The translations under genes and the position numbers were made by a program. This document shows, in pieces, positions 24,433-36,300 of a stretch of 64,000 nt of DNA. Below the pieces are notes generated by a model. It did no database searches. It was not told the DNA's origin and was given only the letters and a program-made list of their open reading frames with translations. The stretch comes from Gordionus sp. m RMFG-2023. Lineage: Eukaryota; Nematomorpha; Gordioida; Chordodea; Parachordodidae. The stretch covers positions 2,172,846-2,236,845 of the forward strand of contig NC_088779.1 in assembly GCF_954871325.1 (NCBI RefSeq), given 5' to 3'. Each line of letters begins with the position of its first letter. Positions within the stretch are counted from its first letter, which is position 1.

Positions 24433-26353
24433 CAGGGATGTGAACCCTTCAACAAAAAAAAAGGGTCCAGGTCCGGGTCCTGTAATAAATTTTTAAAGGA
24501 CCCGGGTCCAGGGTAACATAAAAATAATGACTCAAAATAAGACTTTTTTTTCATTCATTTTTATTATACTTCAATATATATACACATTCATAATTCAAAA
24601 TGAAATAATTAAAATTTTAAATATTTTATTCAATCGAACGATCATAATATCTTCTAAAATATCATCCTTAAGATTTCCACGTAAATTAGACAATATGTAT
24701 TTCAAAGAAGAAAATCCACGTTCTACGCTGACCTAAAATAGATAGTTATCTTTATAATATATAAATTATTGTACCTGTGTCGCCGGTACAGCCATGACGA
24801 ATCTAGACAAGGTATACAATTCAGGATATATTAGAGAATTTTCCTTCCAGAATGTTAAAATATTTTTATCCCTATTAATTCTCTTAACTTCTGATAATTT
24901 TTCAATTAAAGATACAATCGATATTTATTTCTCCTTTCTATCTGATCCTGATGATAATTTTATTTTTTTTTCTCTATCTAATAATAAAATTTCGAGATCG
25001 ACATATTACTATCATCATTACTATCGCTACAACCATTAGATGTTGAACTCCATTATATTGTTAATAATAGAGTTATAATTATGCCATAAATCCTCGAGAT
25101 GGTCTATTGCCATTTGCTTTTGCTCAATACTTAATAGAACCTGATATCGAGGATCTAAATATATTGAGGCATACACAACACTATTTTTCAAATATTGTTG
25201 CTCTCGTATTTTCATGTTTTCTAATATTACGTATGAAAAGGAACTTGTAAATTTTTCTAATTCTAATTGACATCTCACCCATATGCCATAAAAATCGGAT
25301 AAACACAACTGTTCTGACTGCAATCGTAATGCAGTAATTTTCAAAGGAACCAACACCCTAGTAAGGTCTTTGATTTGATTCTAATCATCCTCTGACAAAA
25401 TGATTTCACATGATCCTATAATAAAATAATCACAGAAATCTTTTAAACTTATTAATCGCTCTAGCATCATACAGATAGAGGACCAACGGGTTGTGCAATC
25501 TAATATTGCCATTTGCCTTTTCATGGATTTTAATATTCGTACAATTGTAGGAGTTCTTAAATATTTAGCAACATCCCTTGCTTTGTCAATTATAGTTTTA
25601 AAGATATTATTTTTGAGGGAATCATTAATAGCTAATTGTAGTGTGTGGGCTCCACATCTGATACAGTATATCTTCATGGAAAAATCTTTTATTATCTCCG
25701 GTATGTCAAATTCACTTATGTCCTCAAAATTATTATCATCAGTATCTATATCTATATCATCCATTTCGTCCAATGAACATTCATTTAATAATATAATAGA
25801 TTTGACTAGATTAGCACCATTATCCGTAGTAATGTTTCTTAAAGGAATATGGAATTTATTTAAAGTTTCTATTATCATTCTTTTTATATTTTCAGAATTG
25901 AACTTTCTTTAATCTCCTTCATTGCTAAATTTCTTAAGATTATATTATTTCCTTTAATATAATAAATTATCACAATTAAAATATTATTACTTGCACTACA
26001 ATAATTCACTTTCAAAAAAATCAACGTATTTCTATAACATAGCTTATTAATAAATTTACATAATAAAATATTATTACTTACACTAGAAAATAATTTATGG
26101 TATCAATCTCTAAATAAAATGAAATGAAGTCTAGGAAGAAAATCAAAAGAAAAGCGCGAATATAAAATAAATGATTCCAAAAAAATTAATAAAATTATAA
26201 AAATTTTATATTATTTTTTAAAAATGATATTTTTACATTATTTAAAAAAAATTTATATGTTAAAATTTTTACCCTGAATCCTTGAACCCTCCACTTTTTA
26301 AAAGGGTTCAAAATATGAGGGTTCAGAGGGTTCAGGGTCCGGTCACATCCCTG
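24433..26353 (-). mobile_element. hAT transposon B (transposase in pieces, one intron)
   Basis: Ends CAGGGATGTGAACCC left and, inverted, CAGGGATGTGACCGG right, flanked by perfect GTCTTGGG 8-mers (24425-24432, 26354-26361). On the minus strand 25878-25381 encodes a hAT catalytic-core part with ITTDNGANLVKS, CGAHTLQLAIND and TTRWSS; 25356-25036 continues with a linker (VVYASIYLDPRYQ), and 25000-24600 holds FVMAVPATQ, then VSVERGFSSLKYILSNLRGN, the dimerisation domain. Between PATQ and VSVERG lies a likely 45-nt GT-AG intron. Several frame breaks are present, so the transposase is inactive or further spliced. Confidence 0.85.
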
Positions 26354-26469
26354 GTCTTGGGAGGTGAGGAATATTTTTATCAACATAAAATATAGATATG
26401 GGTACTAAATAAAAGCTCATTTAAATATCTTTAGATTGAAAGTATTCATTTTTTGTCTTTGGGTATGAC

Positions 26470-27115
26470 TGCCAGGCCCTCAACATATTAACAAAATGTC
26501 TAGTTGGATAGAATGAAATAAAAGAGAATGAAGATAAAACAATTTTTTAAATCTTTTTTCGGTTCCAATCCTGAACTAGAAGTATATAATTTGCAGTGTT
26601 CAATATTAGCACGATATTTCATAGCTATTTTTTTAGTATCGATATCTTTAGCGTACAACATTTTTTTAAAAAGAGAGACTAAATAAATAGCAAAAATTAT
26701 TATAATAATTTTATAATTAATTCTAAAATCATAATCTTTTTATTTTAATATAAAATTAAAATTAAAATTTACATTTAAAAATATACATTGTAAATATATT
26801 TTTCAAAAAAAAAATTTTTTTTTAAATGTCGACAGATGATTGATAATGTAAATAATTTTGGTAATCATATTGACAAAGTAATATTCCTGAAAAATAATGA
26901 TGATATGGAATTTCCTTTTCCTAAATTCACAAATTATTTTAATCTCGATAAAAAAAATTACCCCCAGACCAAGAATGAAGATCTTCAGTCAAACGATATT
27001 AAAATTAGCTTTTATTTGATACGCATATCAAAAAAAAAAATTTTTACACACCCTCCCCACCCCCCAGGTTAAGTCATATCCATCAAGACCAAGAATGAAG
27101 ACTTTCATTCAAACC
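26470..27115. other. inner part of the TIR element, unrecognised
   Basis: Contains a 78-codon frame at 26836-27072 (+), beginning MIDNVNNFGNHIDK, and minus-strand pieces near 26650-26530 (LYAKDIDTKKIAMKYRANIE). Neither resembles a family I know. They could be remnants of the element's own protein, but the frame at 26836 runs into the subterminal repeat. Confidence 0.3.
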
Positions 27116-27480
27116 ATATTAAAATTCACTTTTATTTGATACCCATATCGATATTTTGTGTTGATAAAAATATTTCTGACCCCCCAAGACCTAGACCCGC
27201 CCCTTATGGGGGAGAGATTGACCTCCAGTTGAATAGATCTTTTGATTAGTTATCGATTGATAACGTATATTAGACATATCTTATATCCTAAGGCCAAAAA
27301 AAACAACATTGAAAATTAATGAGTAACAATAAAATGTTTTTAAAATAAGCTGATTCCTCTTTATCACGATTAAAACGTGATAATGCCATTGTTCTTTATC
27401 CTTTAAAAAATTAAAATTTTAAAGGGATCCCAATCCCGCTAAGATCCCGGATAGTAATAATTCCTTTAAAAATTACGACA

Positions 27481-28399
27481 GCAATTGTAAAAAATAATTA
27501 CTGCCTATGATCATTTTGAATATTGACCTCATTCGCAGTAGACGAAAATTATTTTAAGAGGAATGATGATTAGAGGCGGGAGATGAAATTGCATGTGACA
27601 CGATGGGTCACGTGAGGTCATGTGAGTGTGAATAATATTTAATTAATTAGGCTTGACTTTTCGTAACTAACGGGCCTTTCCCCAAAATTTTTGCCTGGCA
27701 TCCCGCCCATTGCCGAAATTTTAATTTTTAAAATAGTTTTTTTTTTTATGAATATAAATTTGCAATTTTATAATTATAAATCGTAGTATATGTAATTTTT
27801 GAAAAACAAAAAAAAAAATTACATAGATTATAAACAAAATTTTATTTCCCCCATCTTACATAATTTCAATGGAATGAGAAATATAGCAAAGTATCTCGAT
27901 TCCCGTTCAATAATAAGAAATTTGGTATTAAAATTAATTTTAATGTGTTTTATTTTCATTTATCTTTTATTCCTTCAAATTATAATCGGTTATAATGTAA
28001 GAGGAAAAGGTATAAATATCATTTATAACTTTATTGTTTAAAAAAATTTCCTCATATTTATCGAATCTATAGAATAATGGATGCATTTGTCTTATGATTT
28101 GCTGTTTAAAGTGTCAAATTAATACAAGTTTTTAAAGGGTGATAAAATGAAACCATGTTCAAGGACACATATTTTATATTGCATTATATTTTTGCTAAAT
28201 TGCTTACCAAAAACATAGCTTTAAATATAATTGGTGTAAAAAAAAAAATAAATTAGTTAAATATTTTAACCAATCAGCGGCATATAACAAAGTAAAGTCA
28301 TCCCATTGAGCAAGTAGTAATAACGAAATGAACATCTGTATATAATGCCATACAAAGTTTCTCAAAATCAGGGATTGTATATAATGCCATACAAAGTTT
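27481..28399. other. cassette E upstream DNA, no gene seen
   Basis: From about 27565 it matches 13980 onward in cassette D and, less fully, about 40910 onward in F. A 37-bp stretch with GTATATAATGCCATACAAAG occurs twice in tandem at about 28337-28410, just before the hAT insertion. Confidence 0.5.
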
Positions 28400-28407
28400 C
28401 TCAAAAT

Positions 28408-31400
28408 CAGGGATGCGAATCCGACAAAATTTTTATTCGAGTTCGGTTCGGTTTAGGGAATTATTTTTGAAGCCGGGTTTGGTCCCGGTTTAGCTCGGGT
28501 TTGAGAATTTTTGAATAGGTAAGAAAAAAGATTCTACATTTTAAATCATAATTTTTTTAAAAAAAAAGCTAGATATAAATTTTGGTATAAAAAAATTAAT
28601 TTTTTATTTTATATATATATATATATATAATAGGCAAAAATATAGTTTAAAAAATACAAATCATAGTCATGCATCAATTCTAAAAAATTCATTTAGAGGT
28701 ATTAGCATAATATCTTCCAAGAGTTGTTCACTCGTATACTCGAATCTATGTAGTGAAAGAATGAATTTCAAGTGTGAAAAAGATCTTTCAACGCTAACCT
28801 ATATCAAGTATATTTATGGAAAAATACGATAAATTAACTTCGGTCGCTGGAACATCAAATATAATTTTGGATAAACTGTATAAATCAGGGTGCTCTAGCT
28901 TGGCAGACTCCCAAAAGTCTAAAATATTTTCCTTTTTAATCTAATATCTCAAAATATCTAAATTCGGGAATTATAGTTCCAATACTTTTCTCTGCAATCG
29001 TTGGCCCTCTTTTAAGTATTTTCTCCTGTCTTTCTTTAAGTTGTATCAATTTATCTAGAATCATCTTCTTGTTCAATAACTTCATCGGAACTAATATCAT
29101 TTGATAAAATCGGCGTTGTTATGCATTTAATCCGACTTCATAAATTGACATGATACCTTTTCGCAATCTTATCCAATTCAATTAGATGGGAACATTTTAT
29201 ACCCTCTTTCTGTGAGACATTCCCAGAGTATTCAGCATACATTGCAGCATGTCACAGCCAATCCACTTTTATAAAATTTAATGAATTCAATCATTCTCTC
29301 TTAACAAGGCATCCAACAAGGAGATCCTTAAGATCCCTCACTATTCTGTCAGAGCGTTCAATTAATTATAAAAGAAATATCTTCAAATTGTGCTTTTGAA
29401 TTAAATGTCGGATATCTTGATGACGGCAAAATAGCGGTTCTATATAATGAAATCATAAAAATTCCTACAGTTATAAGCCTAGCCCCCATAAAGGGACTGT
29501 AACTAAATCCAAATAAGTGCTAATTTTATTTTCCCCCTTGAATCGGACTGCCCACCTGAAAATTTTATTGTAGTGGACAAAAAAGCTTTAACCAACCTAG
29601 TTTCACCCATTGGAGGTTTCTTGCCAAATTCAATAAAATGAAAAATATTCACCAGGCCTTTTAGTTATTTTAAAAAAATTTATTTATTCATTCATAAAAT
29701 TTTTACATGCCTTTCGATCATCAACAATTTTTATGTCCCCTGAAATATTATTAGACATTAAAATTAATTTAAGAAGTATATTTTAAATATCAAATTCTCA
29801 TCACTCCTGAATGCAAGCTGCCCTCACACCAAAGCTAGATGGTATAGGTATATATTACCCCATATCCTTAAGAATATCAGCCCTTTTATCCTCAATTGAT
29901 AAATTTCTAAACACACTTTGAGACTTTGATACTATCGATCCACATCATACGGCAGCGCATTAGACCTCGAATCAAAAATGATCCAAGTCGCTCATGAAAT
30001 TCTATAAGATAAAGAGACTGGAATTTACCATTGGTATACTTACGCCTCAAAGCTAGAAAATCTCCAACGCTCTCTCTCCGCCCAAACCCAACCCCGGGTA
30101 TACAGAATGACAACAATACGACTCTTATGCTAGATCAACTAATTCCAGCCTCAGCCACATTTCACCTTGGTTACGAAGGGTTAGAAACTATACCTTAGGC
30201 TAGTTACTTATCAACGACTTAGAATAACTTCGTTTAGACTGTTAAATCGTAACGCCGACATCATGCGGCCTATGTGAAACTCATATCGATAGCTTTGGAC
30301 ACCACCCCCTTCACTTTCGTTATTAAAAGGCAGATTACTCAGGTACTATTCCATCCACAAATATTCCTTCTACGCTCAAACCCTATGGCTTCATCCCTGA
30401 TAATCAAAACAGATCTAATGGAATAGTCCCTTGGAACCAAGGTATACCTTGGGATATAACATGTGCTGATCATTTTTCCAGATCTAGCCACCTAAAGAAT
30501 CTTTTGTTTGTTCTGGTAGTCTCCGACACCTGTGAATCATTTGGACCCCGAGCCCTAAAATTATTGAAAACAATAGGAAGGTTACGTTTAATTGTAGGTG
30601 ATCCAAAAGAATGCTTCTACCTACGACTGTCGATACATGGGTCATTAAGCCCCTCCGGCCAATCCTAAATATATATTTCTTTTTAAATTTCTCTTCTTGT
30701 AATTATATATCTTTATTTAGGATATAGATATAGAAAGTTAATTATAATTTTTAATATTCCTTTTAAACAGTATTTTCATTATTGCTTTGTCATTTTTATA
30801 ACTGTAGATTGAAGATTTTTAAATATTAAAATTCATCATATTCAAAAAAATTAAAGATTTAAATGGCAATTCCATAAGCGATATTAATTTATAAATCCAA
30901 AATAATTAATATACCATTTAGTCTTTGTATCTTGGATCCAGGTACATGGCAGCTAGAGCATTTCATTCTTTATAAACCTTTCTTTTTCTATTCTTAAGTG
31001 ACAAGAATATAATAATAGAAAAAAATAGTTTGAACCTTTTTCTAGTTCAATGCTGCATCAATTAACCATTCTCCATAAAAATTCTATCAGTGTTAACTCT
31101 TAAGATTGGAATGGTTTTGGTTGCCATTTTAGTGGGTTTTATAATTTTTAACCCAATCACTAGTCAATAAATATACGGAATGGCCTAAAAAGAAATCTTC
31201 GATATTGGATTGAGTAAAATCAGCCTTTCTAACATATGTTTCATGGGTTAAATGCCATCGGTGGGCAATCCAACACAGGCTTAAGGGAGTTTCATTTTTT
31301 TCAATAACTCTTGATAAGTAGGATGTCTTGCACATCCATATATTTTTTTATCATCTTCGGATTAGCTCCTTGTATCATTATCAATTTCAGGGTGCAATGA

Positions 31401-31827
31401 GCTTTATAGCTTTTGATAAAATTTGCACCATTTGTCAGTAGCAATCGCGTATATTTAGTTCAATATTAATTTAAAAAATCTAAAACAAAAAATAAATGAT
31501 AAATTTTTACTTTGACTTGTTCACTTTAATTTTCCTCTAATTAATTAATCTTGAAGAATAAGGTAATAAAAATTTAAAAAAATGGCGTAAATGAATTGAG
31601 TCGTTTAGTATTTATTAACGCATCACTTAATAAGAAATTTGAAAATATAAATTATTCACATTAGTATTTACAATTATTGCAAATATCTTAATATAAGATT
31701 TTAAACAGTACACATAACCCGGTTGAATCCTGGTTCAGAAAAAGTCACGGGTTCGGTTCGGGGTTTTCAGAATATTTTTCAAGAATACCTATTTTCTTCT
31801 CCAGGTCCGGGAGCTCGGTTTTCCCTG
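28408..31827 (-). mobile_element. hAT transposon C, interrupted by a LINE remnant
   Basis: Ends CAGGGATGCGAATCC left and, inverted, CAGGGAAAACCGAGC right; flanks CTCAAAAT (28400-28407) and CTTAAAAT (31828-31835) are an 8-bp target duplication with one difference. On the minus strand, about 31440-31340 encodes a degraded TDNGANF-type core motif, 29100-28870 a degenerate linker, and 28800-28690 VSVERSFSHLKFILSLHRF with LLEDIMLI, the dimerisation domain. The intron before VSVER is at the same place as in hAT B. The interior at 29140-30690 is a LINE remnant. Cassettes D (about 15450) and F (about 41660) show the empty site. Confidence 0.85.
29140..30690 (+). mobile_element. LINE-type reverse transcriptase remnant
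   Basis: On the plus strand, in several frames: QGIQQGDP at about 29305, FELNVGYLDDGKIAVLYNE at about 29400 (the catalytic YxDD box), a zinc-binding-like SCGLCETHIDSFGHHPLHF at about 30265, then IPWDITCADHFSRSSHL near 30450 and ESFGPRALKLLKTIGRLR near 30545. The order matches a known type of reverse transcriptase protein with a C-terminal extension, found in fungi and animals, though I cannot name its clade. Stops and frame changes are frequent, so it is dead. It lies within hAT C and must have entered after it. Confidence 0.75.
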
Positions 31828-31835
31828 CTTAAAAT

Positions 31836-32880
31836 CATACGACGAAAGAATGTAAGTCTACCTGATTAACAAACAAGAATTAAATAGATTGGCGACCAAT
31901 GATGTAAAAATCATATGTCAATCAGATATTTTTTTTTTATCAATATTCGATAGAATACTTAGATATTCTGAGCGCAGATTCTAATCACAGAAGTGCGTGT
32001 ACCTTCAGAAGTTTATAGAAGAATAATAATCAAATCCCTTAGCGGCAGCAATATCTCTTTCTTTTTTAAAAGGAAAGATTTTTTTCAAAAGTCATAACAT
32101 TTTAGAAGACGATAAAAAAAATAGGTAGATTTATGCAAAACAATTTTTGAAAATGCTAAATGATTCGAAATTTAACCATATTCATAGGGAAAAGCCAACT
32201 TGTTAACTTTTTCCATTTGATCTAAAAATGCATATCATATAAAATATACTTAATGAAACATTCAGTGAATTTCTAGATTATTATTCTGGTTTTAATGATG
32301 GCGACAGCATCTAACAGATGAAAGTGTGAGGATCAATTTGAAAGTTTTATCGCTCACAAAACAAATTAATTATTCAAATATGAAGTTTAGGCTTAAATTA
32401 TTTTTTTTCTTCTTCTATAAGCCAGTCACTTATAAGAGAAAAAAAAACGAACAAAAAAAAATTGGCCTTCTTCTTCTAATTAATATGTAATTATAGAAAT
32501 AGGAAATTATGATAGAATTAATTTCAAAATAGCGTAAGAGCAAATAAAGCTTAGAGAATTTTGAAATTTTAGAAGAATAAAAGAATCAAAAATACCGATA
32601 ATTTTTAGGGTCTTGGCGGACATTATAAAAATATAACCTTTCGTTAGCGGTCGGGTTGGGTTAAAGAAAAAAATTTTAGGCAGAAAGCGTGAAAACGCCT
32701 AAACATATTTTTGATTTGCCACACCGTGAAGGTTGGGCGGTAGTGTTGTTAAAGCTACCTAACTTTAGTCAACTACAAAGCCCATGTTTTTAGCAAAAAA
32801 TATTCTAATCAATCTTCAAGGAGTCTCAACCTAGAGGATTAATCCGTAATTTAAAAAAATTGAAAAACCAAATGTGATAT
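31836..32880. other. cassette E upstream DNA, no gene seen
   Basis: Continues the homology to cassettes D and F (for example TTAGATATTCTGAGCGCAGA at 31960). The shared GC-rich block lies at 32635-32740 and is cut by a MITE at 32741. Confidence 0.55.
32741..32860. mobile_element. TA-flanked MITE, partial
   Basis: Starts TAGTGTTGTTAAAGCTACC followed by TAACTTTAGTCAACTA, the left half of the GTGTTGTTAAA family. The right terminus is missing or degraded. It interrupts the GC-rich block upstream of copy E. Confidence 0.6.
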
Positions 32881-33332
32881 ATATTGAAAAATTTGCCAAT
32901 CGAAATGCAGGTTATATTTTTTAAACTATTAATGATAGGAATTGGTGACATCGATAAATTTTATATTCTATATTTTTATAGGGTTAATTTTTATTTTTTT
33001 TTATGATTTTTGGCTAGACCTAACTTTACAAATATTACTTTTATATAACTTCTCATCCCAAATTCCTAGAGCCGCCAATTATTTTTTTTTTAAATTTTTT
33101 AAATATATTTTATTTTAAAAAATATATGTTTGGTAATGATACCTTTTATTAATTATTTACTCAACTAAACCTACAAAAATTTTATTTTATACCCTCCTTC
33201 CCCCCCCCCTTTCTCTTCCTTATACCCGAAAAACATAAATTTTCTATTTCATTATATAATAATTATTTTTTAAAATAAATAATTTTTCAATTTAATATTA
33301 TCAGTTTCAAAAATATATGTATATGTTACATT
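32880..33332 (+). promoter_or_regulatory. conserved upstream block of copy E
   Basis: Same ordered words as before A-D and F, ending ATGTTACATTATG. A C-run at about 33203-33212 is peculiar to this copy. Confidence 0.5.
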
Positions 33333-36300
33333 ATGAATAATAAATTAGTCTCATTGGTTCTTTCGGGAATTCTTGGAATGACGAATTTTTGGATTGGCGT
33401 TACTGATGGTAAGAAGAAAAAAAATATATATCACTTAAAATTTGACACCCGATAAATATAAAAAAAACCTTGTTAGATTAAGGTTTGGATTCTTGCAATT
33501 GACCATATTTATTATCGCTTGTAACCCTAATTGTTTTACAATGTTTTTATTCCATTAAAAGATCTCTGCACTGTTTTCCAGGGGTCATATGATAAATCAT
33601 TTTTGTTATAAACATTTATTATAATTATTGAATTTAACTTCTAATAATATGTAATTTGATTAACTTCGATAATACAATGTTAAAATGTAGGAAAAGTTAT
33701 AATGTTGTATTACAAATATAATAATTCAAATTATAAACTTTTTTAAAAACATTATAAGATATTAAAGATATAACAATTTTATATTTTAAAATAAAATATA
33801 AATATATATATTAAAAAAATTTACATATAAATTTATATTAAAATTAACACCTATTTTTAAAACAATTAAAATAGGGGAATATGTGGCCATAAAATTTTAA
33901 AAACATTAAATAATTTGACAAATTGTAATAGCGATGTTTAGCTATAGTTTATAAAATGGAAAGATATGTGTTTTTTTTTTCCTTAAGATTTTGAAACCGT
34001 TTGAAAAAGATTCAAGGCGGCTTGCCCAAATGAACAGGATGATTTAGCTACGATAGAGACAAAGTGGTTATCACCCATCAGGGAATATTTTTGTCATTTT
34101 AATGACTAAGCATCGAGAAGTGGGGGGGGGGGGGGGTCATGTATATCGTTAAAAGGGCGCAAGGGAGTCAATGCAGGCAAAATTCCAGACCAAAGTTTTG
34201 CCTGATGGGAGTTTTGACGTCAGGGTATTTTTTTGTATCTATGCTGAACGTGGGTTCATGAAAGTACGGGAGATTTGCATTGTGCCACCACCTGATTACA
34301 TATGTCGCAAGTGTATAGGTTTAAAAATGGTATTCCCAGGAGCAAACTGGTTATTGCATAACGAAAAGAGTCGTCATACCATACTGGTGTAGAAATCGAG
34401 CCATTCATGGACGGAGTTGTTAAAATTAAGCGTTCTTAGGAGGGGTTTGTATGGGTGATCGGCGCTCAAGTTGAAGTAAGCTAAGGAACGTGAGACCAAT
34501 CTTAGATCCCGGTATTTGTATTTTGATGAATCTGGTTGTATTTGGCAGATTATCTAATGAGATGTTGGTAGAGGGTGGGGATAGATAAATTTAACATTTG
34601 TTGATATTTAAGGATAAATTGAGTTTTCATCAAAATGTTTGTTAATCATCATCAAGGCATTGCTGATGGATTAAATGGTCCTCGAAAAATCATCTAGGTT
34701 CCAAACGTGCACATTTAGCTTTGCGCCGAAGGAGCAATATCAACTAATAAGATGTTTCAGAGTGTCAACAAAAGCAGAGGTTTTTAATGGGACCGCCCTG
34801 CTGAAGGCCCTCCACCGATTTTATAACGAAATCATTGAATTCAAATAAGGAAAGGATTTTTGTAACTGAGATGGATACAATCGTGATAATCTGGGAAACG
34901 TTTTTAAGAAGGGATCGATTTACGCTTTTCCTAATTATCGAATTAAAAGTACAGGTTTTTTGCAATAGACTCCAACTGGTTTTGAGGTTGGACAACGCTA
35001 ATCGACTGCAGTGAAGTGCGGCTTTATAACATCCTTTCACTTCTAAACCCAATTTGGTTCGGGGCGATAAACTTTAAGCTACGATTTAATTTAAGGTGAT
35101 TACAAATAATTTTTGAAAAATAAGTCAATAAATTATGAAGGGAAGAAGGAAATAAAAAGTAAAAATAATATTTATTTTTTTTTCTATTCTTTCTCTCAGC
35201 TGCATGCCTGGTTACGCTCAATAGAGAATCTAAATCGTTAACGGATACCATAAATATGAGAACCTATGATGGTAAATTTTATTAATTTATTATTTTTTCC
35301 TACACTTATTTTTAGCGATGTTAAACTATCTCTCTTTAGTCAAAACAGCGCAGCCATATTTTTATCCAGAAAGATTCTTATCAATCTTTAAGTTGAGGCT
35401 CAACTTATAATGGAGTTAGTCAAAGTTAGGTTATTTAACAACACTATTTATTTATATTATCCATTTCTTTTCTTTTTAATTTCTTCTTTCTTTTTTATTA
35501 TTCTTACTCTTTTATTCATATATTATTATCTTTTTATTTTAAGGTACCCAATTTCCAATGATATTTCTGATAAGGAAGGATGACGATGAATGCGGTTTTG
35601 CGATTGATTTGTACTTCCTAGCAATAGCAACTCAAATAAGTAATAAATATGTATATATATATATATAGTTTTACCTATCTTTAGTCAACTATAAAACAGC
35701 GCAGCCATATTTTTATCCAGAAATATTCTAATCAATCTTCAAGTTGAGACTCAACTTAGAATCTTAATTCAATTTTTTATAAAAACTTGACTAAGATACA
35801 ATAGAGATGGTCAAAATAAGGTAATTTAACAATACTATATATATATATAGATTTAATTGCTGGTTCATTTTGACCCGATCCCGATTCATTCATATTCCAT
35901 CATAATAATTTATTCTCTATCAAAATATCTTATTCATTAAGGTGTTGTGAATGGGAATGACGTAAATTTTCAGTACAATTATGGCGTTTATCCGGCGGGA
36001 GTAATATATGGCGATGACTTGATACTGACCCCTGGAAATCATGGCGATGCCAAAGAGTCAGATGGTTTCAAAAGGTTCTCAATGTACTTTGTGATGGCAA
36101 ATAATAAAAATTCAACTACAGTCGTTGTGAGTCCTTTCCCAATTCATTCATTGCTTCATTTATTTTCTTTTATTTTTATATCTGAAAAAGTACATTTTAA
36201 TGTCTAACACTAGGAATTATATACATCAAACATCTTAGGATAGATTCCCCCCAGAAAGCAGTAGAAGATAAGTGAAGTGAAGTGAAGTGAAGTGAAGTGA

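Larger units (their letters stand above)
21631..27480. mobile_element. 5.85-kb terminal-inverted-repeat element with nested insertions
   Basis: The left end TGTCGTAATTTTTAAAGG and the right end are exact inverted copies, and the similarity continues inward for about 350-550 bp (21631-22232 against 27115-27480), including ACTATCCGGGATCTT, AACGTGATAAAGAGGAATC, TTGATTAACTATCG-like and GAGGTCAATCT words. Inside come about 130-bp subterminal repeats, inverted between the two arms (23976-24432 and 26354-27120). Two hAT elements are nested in it. I see no transposase of its own, only short unrecognised frames at 26520-27070, so it is probably nonautonomous. No clear target duplication is seen, which leaves its superfamily open (Mutator-like is one option). 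Confidence 0.75.

Noticed and set aside
25493-25912. Plus-strand 139-codon frame
   Set aside because: Antisense shadow of the hAT B transposase, which has clear family motifs on the minus strand.
29907-30116. Minus-strand 69-codon frame
   Set aside because: Antisense to the plus-strand LINE remnant, which carries the recognisable motifs.
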